From assembly GCF_001280065.1 (NCBI RefSeq), contig NZ_LGEA01000102.1, positions 248,001 to 312,000 on the forward strand: DNA of 64,000 nucleotides, written 5' to 3'. The translations under genes and the position numbers were made by a program. Under the pieces are notes generated by a model. That model saw only the letters and a list, made by a program, of their open reading frames with translations. It made no database searches and was not told where the DNA came from. This document shows positions 26,224-34,878 of the stretch, one piece after another; the stretch's first letter is position 1, and each line of letters begins with the position of its first letter. Origin of the DNA: Streptomyces sp. NRRL B-1140 (lineage in GTDB: Bacteria; Actinomycetota; Actinomycetes; Streptomycetales; Streptomycetaceae).

Positions 26224-27465
26224 ATGACGGACACCGACTCCCCCTCCCCCAGCCGCCGTTCCCTGCTCGGCTGGGGCGGCGCGGGCCTGGCGCTCGGCGC
26301 GGCCGCGGCGGGCGGCGCGGTGGCGATGGCCCGCACCGAGGACGACACCGCACCGGCGTCGGCCGGCTCGGCGATCGCCTTCCACGGCCCCCACCAGGCG
26401 GGCATCGCCACCCCGGTCCAGGACCGCCTGCACTTCGCCGCGTTCGACGTGACGACCGACGACCGTGAGGCCTTCGTCCGGCTGCTGAAGGACTGGACCG
26501 AGGCGGCCCGGCGCATGACGGCCGGACACGCGGTCGGCGAGGGCGCCTACGGCGGTCTGGCCGAGGCACCCCCGGACGACACGGGCGAGGCACTGGGCCT
26601 GAAGCCCTCCCGACTGACCCTCACGATCGGCTTCGGCCCGTCCCTGTTCGAGAAGTTCGGCCTCGCGGACCGCCGCCCGGAGGCCCTGGTCGACCTGCCG
26701 AAGTTCGCGGGCGACAACCTCGACAAGAACCGCAGCGGCGGCGACCTGTGCATCCAGGCCTGCGCCGACGACCCCCAGGTCGCGGTCCACGCCGTCCGCA
26801 ACCTGGCCCGCATCGGCTTCGGCAAGGTCGTCATCAAGTGGTCGCAGCTCGGCTTCGGCAAGACCTCCTCCACCACGCCCGAGGCGCAGACACCGCGCAA
26901 CCTCATGGGCTTCAAGGACGGCACCCGCAACATCGCGGGCACGGAGACGGACCGCCTGAAGAAGTTCGTCTGGGTGGACGGCAAGGACGGCCCGTCCTGG
27001 ATGGAGGGCGGCAGCTACCTGGTCGCCCGCCGCATCCGCATGCACATCGAGACCTGGGACCGCACCTCGCTGCAGGAGCAGGAGGACATCTTCGGCCGCG
27101 ACAAGGGCGAGGGCGCCCCGGTCGGCAAGGCCAAGGAGCGCGACGAGCCGTTCCTGAAGGCGATGAAGCCCGACGCGCACGTCCGACTCGCGCACCCCGA
27201 CAGCAACCACGGTGCGACGATCCTGCGCCGCGGCTACTCCTTCACCGACGGCACGGACGGCCTCGGCCGCCTCGACGCGGGCCTGTTCTTCCTCGCCTAC
27301 CAGCGCGATGTCCGCAAGGGCTTCATCCCCATCCAGCGCAGCCTGGCCGCGGACGCGCTCAACGAGTACATCCAGCACGTGGGTTCGGCCCTCTTCGCCG
27401 TCCCGCCGGGCGTCCGCGACAAGGACGACTGGTGGGGCCGCACGCTGTTCTCCAAGGAGGCCTGA
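26224..27465 (+). CDS. efeB: DyP-type heme peroxidase / deferrochelatase EfeB, Tat-exported
   Basis: 413 aa. Twin-arginine signal SRRSLLGWGGAGLALGAAAAGG (R11, R12) exports the folded heme protein. The DyP fingerprint GFKDGTRN has the catalytic Asp232, and the proximal heme His lies in HPDSNHGATILRRGYSF. EfeB-type enzymes oxidise or extract iron for the EfeU permease. It starts 2 bp after efeO and is followed 4 bp later by efeU. Confidence 0.95.
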   Translation: MTDTDSPSPSRRSLLGWGGAGLALGAAAAGGAVAMARTEDDTAPASAGSAIAFHGPHQAGIATPVQDRLHFAAFDVTTDDREAFVRLLKDWTEAARRMTAGHAVGEGAYGGLAEAPPDDTGEALGLKPSRLTLTIGFGPSLFEKFGLADRRPEALVDLPKFAGDNLDKNRSGGDLCIQACADDPQVAVHAVRNLARIGFGKVVIKWSQLGFGKTSSTTPEAQTPRNLMGFKDGTRNIAGTETDRLKKFVWVDGKDGPSWMEGGSYLVARRIRMHIETWDRTSLQEQEDIFGRDKGEGAPVGKAKERDEPFLKAMKPDAHVRLAHPDSNHGATILRRGYSFTDGTDGLGRLDAGLFFLAYQRDVRKGFIPIQRSLAADALNEYIQHVGSALFAVPPGVRDKDDWWGRTLFSKEA

Positions 27466-27469
27466 GCCG

Positions 27470-28303
27470 GTGTTCTCCAACTACCTGATCGGTCTGCGCG
27501 AGGGCCTGGAGGCCAGCCTCGTCGTCTGCATCCTGATCGCCTACCTGGTCAAGACGGACCGCAGGGACGCCCTGAAGCCGATCTGGGCCGGCATAGCCGT
27601 CGCGATCGCCCTGGCGTTCGGCTTCGGCTGCGCCCTCGAGTTCGGCTCACAGGAACTGACGTTCCAGGCCCAGGAGGCCCTCGGCGGGTCCCTGTCCATC
27701 CTCGCGGTCGGCCTGGTGACCGGGATGGTGTTCTGGATGCGCCGCACGGCCCGTCACCTCAAGTCCGAGCTGCACGGCCGGCTGGACGCGGCACTGGCCA
27801 TGGGCACGGGCGCGCTGGTCGCGACCGCCTTCCTCGCAGTGGGCCGGGAGGGCCTGGAAACGGCCCTGTTCGTCTGGGCGTCGGTCCACGCGGCGAGCGA
27901 CGGCACACCGCGTCCCCTGCTGGGCGTCGCCCTGGGCCTCCTCACGGCGATCCTCCTGGGCTGGCTGTTCTACCGGGGCGCGCTGCGCATCAACCTGGCG
28001 AAGTTCTTCACATGGACCGGCGGCATGCTGGTGGTCGTCGCGGCGGGCGTCCTGGCCTACGGCGTCCACGACCTCCAGGAGGCCGACTTCCTGCCCGGCC
28101 TCACCGACAAGGCCTTCGACATCTCGGGCACGATCCCCCCGGACAGCTGGTACGGCACGCTCCTCAAGGGCGTCCTCAACTTCCAGCCCGACCCCACGAT
28201 CCTCCAAGTAGCGGTCTGGTTCCTGTACTTGATCCCCACCCTGGCCCTGTTCCTGGCCCCGGTCCGCACCACGACCCCAACTCCGGTGCGCGACAAGGTG
28301 TGA
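27470..28303 (+). CDS. efeU: Ferrous iron permease EfeU (FTR1 family)
   Basis: 277 aa with seven hydrophobic helices. Two copies of the iron-translocation motif REGLE are present, at residues 10-14 (LIGLREGLEASLVV) and about 126-130 (VGREGLETALFV). The GTG at 27470 gives MFSNYLIGLREGLEA, the standard family N-terminus. It completes the three-component iron importer and ends the operon; a 10-bp hairpin follows at 28359. Confidence 0.95.
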   Translation: MFSNYLIGLREGLEASLVVCILIAYLVKTDRRDALKPIWAGIAVAIALAFGFGCALEFGSQELTFQAQEALGGSLSILAVGLVTGMVFWMRRTARHLKSELHGRLDAALAMGTGALVATAFLAVGREGLETALFVWASVHAASDGTPRPLLGVALGLLTAILLGWLFYRGALRINLAKFFTWTGGMLVVVAAGVLAYGVHDLQEADFLPGLTDKAFDISGTIPPDSWYGTLLKGVLNFQPDPTILQVAVWFLYLIPTLALFLAPVRTTTPTPVRDKV

Positions 28304-28358
28304 CGAGCCGCTGAGGCCTGCACTGAGGCCGGGTGGGTCCGCAGCCCGGCGGAGCGGG

Positions 28359-28396
28359 GTGCCGCCTGCGCCCACCCGTGCCGCCCCAGGCGGCAC
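28359..28396 (+). terminator. Hairpin downstream of the efe operon
   Basis: Perfect 10-bp stem GTGCCGCCTG with an 18-nt loop, 56 bp after efeU. Confidence 0.6.
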
Positions 28397-28552
28397 GCAT
28401 GCCCGCAGCTTGGACAGAGCGCACCCCCCGGCGCGGCCCCGACCGACCACCCCACGGCACGCGAAGACGCGCACCCCCACCCCACCCCCGGCCCGACCGC
28501 CGGAGGCACCCGGTAGGGTTCGCCTCCGGAAAGGGGAAGGTGAAGGTACCCG

Positions 28553-29545
28553 ATGAGCAGGGATCGCGACCCTCGAACGCTCCGCAGGCCCGCCCGGAGC
28601 GCCCTCATAGCAACCTCGGCGACCGCTTTGTCGCTGACGGCCAGTGGATGCGTCGTCGTGCACGGCGAACGGGAGGTCCTCCCGTCCACGACCCGCGCCG
28701 AAGCCGCCCAGGCCCTCCAGGAGTTCACGACCGCGTACAACGAGGCCGACAAGGCCTACGACGGCACCCTGGACGCCGACCGCACCACGGGCGCCCTCGC
28801 CGACATCGACTCGGCCCGCCTCAAAGCCGGGAAGGTCAACAACCCGGACGGCAACCCGCGCCACACCCCCCTGAAGCTGACGGACGCGAAGTTCACGATC
28901 CCGAAGAAGGCCGGCTGGCCCCGCTGGTTCGTGGCCGACGCGGCCGGCAACAAGGGCGGCACCGCCCGCTGGCTCCTGGTCTTCACCCGCAGCAGCCTGG
29001 ACGACCCCTTCCAGGTGGCGTACCTGACGCTCGTCGCCCCGGACAAGGTCCCGCAGTTCAAGGAGGACTCCGACGGCTGGGCCGAGTCCGTCCCCGCGAA
29101 CTCCACCGGCCTGGCCGCCGACCCCGGCGGCCTGAGCCGGACGTACGCGACGTACCTGAAGAACGGCGGCGACACCTTCGCGGAGGGCGCGCACACCAGC
29201 CAGTGGCGTGCTCTGCGCGAGAAGAACGGCAAGAAGCCCGGCATGGTCACCCAGTACATCGACGAGCCGCTGACCAACGGCGACTACGCACCGCTCGCGC
29301 TGCGCACGGCGGACGGCGGGGCCCTGGTGTTCTTCACCACCCGCCACTACGAGAAGCAGACCGCCCACGCGGGAACCTCCGTCCCCGCCCCCAACAAGGA
29401 CGTCCTGGCCCTGACGAAGGGCGAGATCAAGCAGTCCCTCACGATGGAGTTCGTCTCCAACGAGGTGGCACTGGACCCCAGGGGCCCGGGCAAGGTGACG
29501 ATCCTGGGCCGGATCCAGGGACTGACCTCGGCGGAGGGCTCGTAG
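28553..29545 (+). CDS. Putative lipoprotein of unknown function
   Basis: 330 aa. The N-terminus carries Arg residues then ALIATSATALSLTASGC, a lipobox ending at a Cys near residue 33. The mature part is soluble alpha/beta with the stretches AGWPRWFVADA and GTARWLLVFTRSSLDDPFQVAYL and a C-terminal half ending in KVTILGRIQGLTSAEGS. No enzyme motif is seen. It follows efeU by 250 bp with a hairpin between, so probably a separate unit. Confidence 0.8.
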   Translation: MSRDRDPRTLRRPARSALIATSATALSLTASGCVVVHGEREVLPSTTRAEAAQALQEFTTAYNEADKAYDGTLDADRTTGALADIDSARLKAGKVNNPDGNPRHTPLKLTDAKFTIPKKAGWPRWFVADAAGNKGGTARWLLVFTRSSLDDPFQVAYLTLVAPDKVPQFKEDSDGWAESVPANSTGLAADPGGLSRTYATYLKNGGDTFAEGAHTSQWRALREKNGKKPGMVTQYIDEPLTNGDYAPLALRTADGGALVFFTTRHYEKQTAHAGTSVPAPNKDVLALTKGEIKQSLTMEFVSNEVALDPRGPGKVTILGRIQGLTSAEGS

Positions 29546-29547
29546 CC

Positions 29548-29573
29548 CGGGTCGCGCCCCGGGCCGCGACCCG
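29548..29573. terminator. Hairpin between convergent genes
   Basis: Perfect 9-bp stem CGGGTCGCG with an 8-nt loop immediately after the lipoprotein stop. Confidence 0.65.
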
Positions 29574-29615
29574 AGCCGTACCCCCAGGCCCTCACGGCCC
29601 GGTCGCCGACAGGCC

Positions 29616-30353
29616 TCAGTGCCGCAGAGGCCAGGCCGCCTCGTCGGAACGGCCGGTGTGCTCGCCCACGTACCGTCCGCAGACCTCGGTGAGCACTTCC
29701 AGCAGGCTCAGGGGATCCGGCAGCGCGTGCTCGGGCCCGCGCACCCACCGCACCGCCTGCTCCTCACCGGGCAGCCGCGCCGGCGGCACGAGGACGTAGG
29801 AGCCCCGGCAGTGCCAGCGCAGCCCGGGGTGTTCGTCCATCGTCTCGGGGTGGCAGTCCAGTTCGCACGGCCACCACTCGTCCTCGTCCTCGGGCGTACC
29901 GCGGGTGAGCGTGAAGAAGAGGAGGCGGCCGTCGTCGCTCTCGGCGACCGGCCCGACCTCGACACCGGCGGCGAGCAGCCGCTCCAAAGCGTCGCGACCG
30001 GCGTCGAGGGGCACGTCGAGGACGTCGTGCACCATGCCGGTCGCGGTGATGAAGTTGGCCTGCGGCTGATGTCGCGCCCAGCGCTCGATCTGGGCACGGT
30101 CGGTGGTCGACTGCGTCTGCCAGGCGAAGGACACCGGGTGCCGGGCGGGGGTGGGACAGCCGACCCGGTCGCAGGAGCAGCGGTAGCCGGCCGGGTGCGC
30201 GGCGGGCGCGAGGGGCAGTCCCGCGCCGGCGGCGGCGAGCAGCAGGGCCTCACGGCCGCCGTCCCCGGCGGTCTCCTTCGGCCGGCGCCCGGCGCGCAGC
30301 CACTGGGTGAGTTTGCCCTGCAGGCCGTTCCGGCCGCCGAACTCCGCGCTCAT
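29616..30353 (-). CDS. Stand-alone bifunctional primase/polymerase (Prim-Pol) domain protein
   Basis: 245 aa. Features of the Prim-Pol N-terminal family are seen: ALLLAAAGAGLPLAPAAHP, then a Cys/His cluster YRCSCDRVGCPTPARHPVSFAW, the segment ANFITATGMVHDVLDVPLDAG, and SYVLVPPARLPG. No helicase domain is fused and no phage or plasmid genes are adjacent. Such solo chromosomal copies are common in Streptomyces and of unknown role. In VHDVLDVPLDAG only some of the expected acidic catalytic residues are obvious, so activity is uncertain. Confidence 0.8.
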   Translation of the reverse strand: MSAEFGGRNGLQGKLTQWLRAGRRPKETAGDGGREALLLAAAGAGLPLAPAAHPAGYRCSCDRVGCPTPARHPVSFAWQTQSTTDRAQIERWARHQPQANFITATGMVHDVLDVPLDAGRDALERLLAAGVEVGPVAESDDGRLLFFTLTRGTPEDEDEWWPCELDCHPETMDEHPGLRWHCRGSYVLVPPARLPGEEQAVRWVRGPEHALPDPLSLLEVLTEVCGRYVGEHTGRSDEAAWPLRH

Positions 30354-30560
30354 CTATCCCCTCGCCTCGCCGTCGTGCCGAACAGCATGCCTCATCGTCC
30401 CATCTTCCCGCGCACCGGGGGGCCAGTGCCCACATCCAGGACAGGCAGGACGCACCACCCACAGCGCACCGGGCGGGAGGAGAGCGGCGAGCCCCACACT
30501 CCACCGTGATCGGGTGTCATTGCCCGCTTTGACATGACATGGCGCCCTACCGTGGTCGCC

Positions 30561-31418
30561 ATGGTCACAAGGATCGCGTTGTCGGGTCTGGCCTCCGTGG
30601 CGTCCGTGGTCTCGCTGGCCCTGTCGGGGCCCGGCGGCCGCGCCCCGGCCCCGCTGGAGTGGGGCGCGGGTCCGCTGACCGTGGCCGCCCTGCCCCGGAT
30701 CACGTACGTCGCGCACCGCGGCGGCGCGCGTGAGGTCCCCGAGAACAGCATGACGGGGCTGGCGACCGCGTACGAGCGCGGGACGGCGCAGGTGCTGGAC
30801 TTCGACACGCGGCTGCTGCGCGACGGCACGCCGGTGGTGTTCCATGACGAGACCCTGAACCGCACCACCTATCAGGGCGGCGCGGTGCGCGGCCTCGACG
30901 CCCGGGAGTGGCGGGGCGTACGGCTGCGGCCGAAGGACAGGCTCCCGGGCAGCTGGCGGTCGGAGCGGCCGCCGACGGTCGCCGAGGTGCTCGATCGTTT
31001 CGGCGGGCGGATCGTGCTGATGCTGGAGGCGAAGGACCCGCGCAGCCTCGACCGGCTGGCCGGGCTGATCCGGGCCCGTGGCCTGACCCGCTCGGTGTTC
31101 GTGAACTCCAACGACCCCGAGGTGGCCCGGCGTGTCCACCGCCTCGGCCTGCTCTCGCAGTTGTGGCGCTCGGCGCAGCAGTTGCGCACGGACCGTCCGG
31201 AGCGCTGGCGGTCGTACGTGGACCTGCTGGACGTGGACCACCGGGCGCGCGACGCGGATCTGGTGCGGGCGGTGAACTCGGGCATCGCGCGGGTGTGGGC
31301 GCACACGGTGGTGACGGACGCCCAGCGGGACCGGGTGCTGGCGCTGGGCTGCGACGGTGTGATCACGGACGCGCCGGGGCGCCTCGCCCGGGCCGCTCAG
31401 CGCGGGGCCAGGCCGTGA
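30561..31418 (+). CDS. Glycerophosphodiester phosphodiesterase, secreted
   Basis: 285 aa. An N-terminal hydrophobic signal (RIALSGLASVASVVSLALSG) is followed by the GDPD barrel. The catalytic His pair is visible in YVAHRGGAREVPENSMTG and VVFHDETLNRTTY, with acidic metal ligands in EN and FDTRLLRDG, and LMLEAKDP later. It should release glycerol-3-phosphate from phospholipid head-group esters. ATG at 30561 is chosen; an ATG at 30534 would add nine residues. Its 3' end overlaps the convergent TetR gene by 22 bp. Confidence 0.92.
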   Translation: MVTRIALSGLASVASVVSLALSGPGGRAPAPLEWGAGPLTVAALPRITYVAHRGGAREVPENSMTGLATAYERGTAQVLDFDTRLLRDGTPVVFHDETLNRTTYQGGAVRGLDAREWRGVRLRPKDRLPGSWRSERPPTVAEVLDRFGGRIVLMLEAKDPRSLDRLAGLIRARGLTRSVFVNSNDPEVARRVHRLGLLSQLWRSAQQLRTDRPERWRSYVDLLDVDHRARDADLVRAVNSGIARVWAHTVVTDAQRDRVLALGCDGVITDAPGRLARAAQRGARP

Positions 31419-32038
31419 AGGGCGTAGTCGACGAGGGTGTCGGTGTACTCGTGGGAGATGGGGCCCGTGTGCTGGAGCCAGCGCTGGGCGAGCGGGGAGA
31501 TGAAGAACTCCAGCGCGATGCGCGGGTCGATCTCGGGCCGCACCTGGCCGGCCTCCTGCGCGGCCCGCAGCCGGCCGATGTAGAGGTCGAGTGAGGGCTG
31601 CATCAGCTTGGAGACGAGCTCGCGCCCGAGCTGCTCGTTGACGACACCCTCGGCGGCGAGCGCGCGGGACGGCACATCGAATTTCGGGTCGCGCATCTGA
31701 TCGACGGTGGCGCGCAGCACGCCCTTGACGTCGGCGGCGAGGTCGCCGGTGTCCGGGAAGACGTACGGCTCCGGCCCGGCGTCCGGCGCGGACTGCTCGG
31801 CCAGGTCGAGGAACGCCTCCATCAGCACGTCCGCCTTGGACGACCACCAGCGGTAGATCGTCTGCTTGCCGACGCCGGCGCGGGCGGCGATGCCTTCGAT
31901 GGTGGTCTTCGGATAGCCGACCTCGACGACGAGCGCGAGGGCTGCGTCGTAGATGGCGCGGCGGGACTTCTCGCTGCGCCGGGTGGAGTCGGGGGCGGGC
32001 TTGCCGGAGGCGGGCTGGGTGGACTTCTGGACGGCCAT
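31397..32038 (-). CDS. TetR family transcriptional regulator
   Basis: 213 aa. The N-terminal domain RRAIYDAALALVVEVGYPKTTIEGIAARAGVGKQTIYRWW is canonical TetR. The C-terminal part (PSLDLYIGRLRAAQEAGQVRPEID) belongs to the large group with a TetR_C-type effector domain. It is divergent from the 69-aa gene at 32150, with two GAGACG-type operators between, and so probably controls itself and that gene. Confidence 0.92.
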   Translation of the reverse strand: MAVQKSTQPASGKPAPDSTRRSEKSRRAIYDAALALVVEVGYPKTTIEGIAARAGVGKQTIYRWWSSKADVLMEAFLDLAEQSAPDAGPEPYVFPDTGDLAADVKGVLRATVDQMRDPKFDVPSRALAAEGVVNEQLGRELVSKLMQPSLDLYIGRLRAAQEAGQVRPEIDPRIALEFFISPLAQRWLQHTGPISHEYTDTLVDYALHGLAPR

Positions 32039-32061
32039 GGGCCGAATTTATCAGGTTGACA

Positions 32062-32114
32062 AGACGGAGCGTCTCGCGGACAGTTGAGCGCAGCGTGCGA
32101 GACGAACCGTCTCG
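32062..32114. promoter_or_regulatory. Two TetR-type operators in the divergent promoter region
   Basis: CGAGACG-AAC-CGTCTCG (32098-32114) is a perfect 7-3-7 dyad, and AGACG-GAG-CGTCT (32062-32074) is a weaker copy with centres 38 bp apart. The second directly abuts a TTGACA -35 element at 32056 reading toward the small gene. Both contain the GAGAC core also found in the operator at 11999. Confidence 0.65.
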
Positions 32115-32149
32115 TCGCTCGAAGAGGACGGCTACGGAAGGAGCCCGAG

Positions 32150-32359
32150 ATGACCCGAGGCGGAGCCGGAAACATGCTGGGTGTCGGCGGATCGCGGAAG
32201 AACCTCGGCCGCAGGGAGCTGCGCGGCGGCGGCCGGGGCGGCCGGATCGGCGGCGGTCTCGACCCGCAGGCCCAGAAGCGCGAGCTGCTGCGCAAGCTCC
32301 AGGAGAAACGGCAGCAGCAGGACGCGCGGCAGGGGGGTACGGCGGGCGCGGCGTCGTGA
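32150..32359 (+). CDS. Small basic Gly-rich protein (DUF6243-like)
   Basis: 69 aa, MTRGGAGNMLGVGGSRKNLG followed by Arg/Gly-rich sequence and a charged helix (QKRELLRKLQEKRQQQDARQ). The NxLGVGG-x-R-x-x-L opening is what I recall for DUF6243; not checked. AAGGAG precedes the ATG by 6 nt, which decides the start over a longer reading. Divergent from the TetR gene. Function unknown. Confidence 0.75.
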   Translation: MTRGGAGNMLGVGGSRKNLGRRELRGGGRGGRIGGGLDPQAQKRELLRKLQEKRQQQDARQGGTAGAAS

Positions 32360-32361
32360 GC

Positions 32362-32379
32362 CTCCCCCGCGCGGGGGAG
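32362..32379 (+). terminator. GC hairpin after the small gene
   Basis: Perfect palindrome of CTCCCCCGC and its complement, 2 bp after the stop. Confidence 0.65.
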
Positions 32380-32490
32380 AGCGGACCCCCGCGTGCGGGA
32401 TCCTCCCGGGCGGTCCGGCGGATGTACTGAGGCGGTCGCGGCCCGCGACCGGCGGACACCCGCCCCAGGACACCCGGGAGGACTCGGCTC

Positions 32491-33828
32491 ATGACCGCAT
32501 GGACCAGACGACGGCTGCTCACCACGGCGGCCACGGCCCTCCCGGCGGCGGGCCTCGCCACCACGGCGGCCCCCCTCGCGCGAGCGGCGGCACCGGCCCG
32601 TCCCGGGGACGCCGACGTGGCCGACGGGCTGCGGGCCCTGCCCGGGCTGCGCCTGGTCGAGGAGCGGCACGACGCCGAACCGGGATACCGGCACTTCGTC
32701 CTGGGGCTGCGCCAGCCGGTCGACCACACGAACCCGGCCGCCGGCACCTTCGAGCAGCGCCTCACCCTGCTGCACACCGCCGCCGACCGCCCCACCGTGC
32801 TGTTCAGCACGGGCTACCAGGCGGTCCTCACCCCACGGCGGACCGAACCGGCGGTCCTGCTCGGCGCCAACCAGCTCCAGGTCGAGCACCGCTACTTCGG
32901 CACCTCACGCCCCGCGGACCCGGGCTACACCCACCTCACCATCCGGCAGGCCGCCGACGACCACCACCGCGTGGTCCGGCTCTTCCGCCGCCTCTACCCC
33001 GGCGCGTGGATCTCCACGGGCGGCAGCAAGGGCGGCATGACGAGCGTCTACCACCGCCGCTTCCACCCCCACGACGTGAACGGCACGCTGGTCTACTCGG
33101 CCCCCGACAACGTCGACGACCACGACGACTCCGCGTACCTCCGCTTCCTGGAGACGGTCGGCACCCCGGCCGCCCGGGAGGCCCTCGCGGCGGTCCAGCG
33201 GGCGATCCTGCTGCGCCGGACCGAGATGGTCGCCCGCTACGAGGCCTGGGCCACCGCCACCGGCGACACCTTCCGGCTCGTCGGCAACGCCGACAAGGCA
33301 CTCGAGATCGCCGTCCTGCGCGTGCCGTTCATGTTCTGGCAGCGCGGCACCCCGGCCGACATCGCCACGATCCCCGGCCCCGGGGCCACGGACGACGAGC
33401 TGTACGCCTGGCTGGACGACACGACGGGCCTGGCGCTGTACGCCGACACCACGGCCCGGAACTACATCCCGTACTGGTACCAGATCGGCACGCAGCTGGG
33501 GTACGGCAGCCTCCCCACCGCCCACCTCACCGACCTGCTCCGCCACCCGGGCGCCGCGGAACCGCGCAGTTTCGTCCCCCGGGACGTCCCTCTGCGCTTC
33601 GACCGGGCCGCCATGCCCGACATCGACCGCTGGGTACGGCGGCGGGGCAGCCGGATGCTCTTCGTCAACGGCACCCAGGACCCCGCGGTCGCCGAGCACT
33701 TCCGTCCCGGAGGGCCGGACTCACGGCTGCTGTGGGTGCGGGGCGGAAACCACGGCGCCGACCTCGCGGACCTGTCCCCCGCCGACCGGGCGTGGGCACA
33801 GGACGCACTGGTCCGCTGGGCGAGTTGA
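32491..33828 (+). CDS. Secreted S28/S37-type serine peptidase (tripeptidyl aminopeptidase-like)
   Basis: 445 aa. Twin-arginine-type signal TRRRLLTTAATALPAAGLA ends near residue 35. The alpha/beta-hydrolase core has the nucleophile Ser179 in STGGSKGGMTSVYH (GxSxG), preceded by LEVEHRYFGTSRP-like sequence (LQVEHRYFGTSRP) that is typical of prolyl-carboxypeptidase/PS-10 type enzymes. The acid lies in LFVNGTQDPAV and the His in VRGGNHGADLADL. Likely trims peptides from substrate proteins outside the cell. ATG with GGGAGG upstream. Confidence 0.9.
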   Translation: MTAWTRRRLLTTAATALPAAGLATTAAPLARAAAPARPGDADVADGLRALPGLRLVEERHDAEPGYRHFVLGLRQPVDHTNPAAGTFEQRLTLLHTAADRPTVLFSTGYQAVLTPRRTEPAVLLGANQLQVEHRYFGTSRPADPGYTHLTIRQAADDHHRVVRLFRRLYPGAWISTGGSKGGMTSVYHRRFHPHDVNGTLVYSAPDNVDDHDDSAYLRFLETVGTPAAREALAAVQRAILLRRTEMVARYEAWATATGDTFRLVGNADKALEIAVLRVPFMFWQRGTPADIATIPGPGATDDELYAWLDDTTGLALYADTTARNYIPYWYQIGTQLGYGSLPTAHLTDLLRHPGAAEPRSFVPRDVPLRFDRAAMPDIDRWVRRRGSRMLFVNGTQDPAVAEHFRPGGPDSRLLWVRGGNHGADLADLSPADRAWAQDALVRWAS

Positions 33829-33851
33829 GCACGGGCGTATCCGGCAGAAGC

Positions 33852-34835
33852 TCAGGAGGGCGGCCAGGCGTCTCCCCAGTCGGCGTCCCGGGCAGCCTTG
33901 TACAGGTCGCCGTGGCGCTTGGTGACGGTGGCGCGACGGAGGGACGGTTCGCTCTCGCACAGGTCGAGGAGGACCTGGCCCTTGCGGATCTGGGGGCGCC
34001 GGACGATGCGGTTCGCAGCCGGTTCGGCCGGGAAGCGGGCGGCGGCGACGTAGGCGAACTTCTCGTCCTCGTAGGCGAGCGAGCCGCCCTTGACCTGGCG
34101 GTGCAGGGAGGAGCGGCTGACGCGGGCCGAGAAGTGGCACCAGTCCGTGCCGGGGGCGATGGGGCAGGCGGCGCTGTGCGGGCAGGGCGCGGCGATCCGG
34201 AAACCGGCGGTGATCAGCCGGTCCCGGGCCTCGATGAGGCGGGCGTAACCGCCGGGGGTGCCGGGTTCGACGATCACGACGGCCTGGGCGGCGGCAGCGG
34301 CGGCGTCGACGAGGGCGGTGCGGTCCGCGGCGGTCAGCTCGTTCAGGACGTAGGAGACGGTGACGAGGTCCGTGCTCTCCAGGGTCAGCGCCGCCCCGAT
34401 CCGGGAGCGCTGCCAGCGGACGTCCTTCAGCTCCGGGTTGGCCGCGGCGATCTCGCGGCCCAGGGCGAGCGCGGGTTCCGCCCAGTCGAGCACGGTGACG
34501 GGCCGCTCCCCGCCCCACACCGCACTCACGGCCCAGGCGGCGGCACCGGTGCCGCCGCCGAGATCGGTGTGCCCGCCGGGCACCCACTCGGGCGCGGTCT
34601 CCGCGAACGCCTCCAGCGCCGAGCGCACGGCCTCGAAGGTCGCGGGCATCCGGTAGGCGGCGTAGGCGGCGACGTCGGCCCGGTCCCGGAGGATGGGGGC
34701 GTCGGTCGGGGTGTCCCCCCGGTAGCTGGCGATCAGCCGCTCGACCGCCTGCGAGGCCTGCCGGGGCGGCAGCCCGTCGAGCAGACCGGCAAGGGCGGCA
34801 CGGAGGTTTTCGGCCGGGGGTGCGGGGGCGTTCAC
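33852..34835 (-). CDS. Rsm22-like small ribosomal subunit methyltransferase family protein
   Basis: 327 aa. SAM-binding motif DLGGGTGAAAWAVSAVWGG, then VTVLDWAEPALALGREIAA and VSYVLNEL, followed by the Rsm22 hallmark Cys/His cluster CPHSAACPIAPGTDWCHFSARVSRS and KGGSLAYEDEKFAYVA. Eukaryotic relatives act on the mitochondrial small subunit and carry an iron-sulfur cluster at those cysteines; the bacterial role is not settled. GTG start at 34835. Convergent with the peptidase gene. Confidence 0.87.
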   Translation of the reverse strand: MNAPAPPAENLRAALAGLLDGLPPRQASQAVERLIASYRGDTPTDAPILRDRADVAAYAAYRMPATFEAVRSALEAFAETAPEWVPGGHTDLGGGTGAAAWAVSAVWGGERPVTVLDWAEPALALGREIAAANPELKDVRWQRSRIGAALTLESTDLVTVSYVLNELTAADRTALVDAAAAAAQAVVIVEPGTPGGYARLIEARDRLITAGFRIAAPCPHSAACPIAPGTDWCHFSARVSRSSLHRQVKGGSLAYEDEKFAYVAAARFPAEPAANRIVRRPQIRKGQVLLDLCESEPSLRRATVTKRHGDLYKAARDADWGDAWPPS

Positions 34836-34878
34836 CCGGCGATTCTACGAGGAGGTGGCCGGGGCAGCCTCGCAGAGA

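Noticed and set aside
30354..32810. An 818-codon minus-strand frame
   Set aside because: It spans the GDPD, TetR and small genes in the wrong frame and has Arg/Pro-rich composition.
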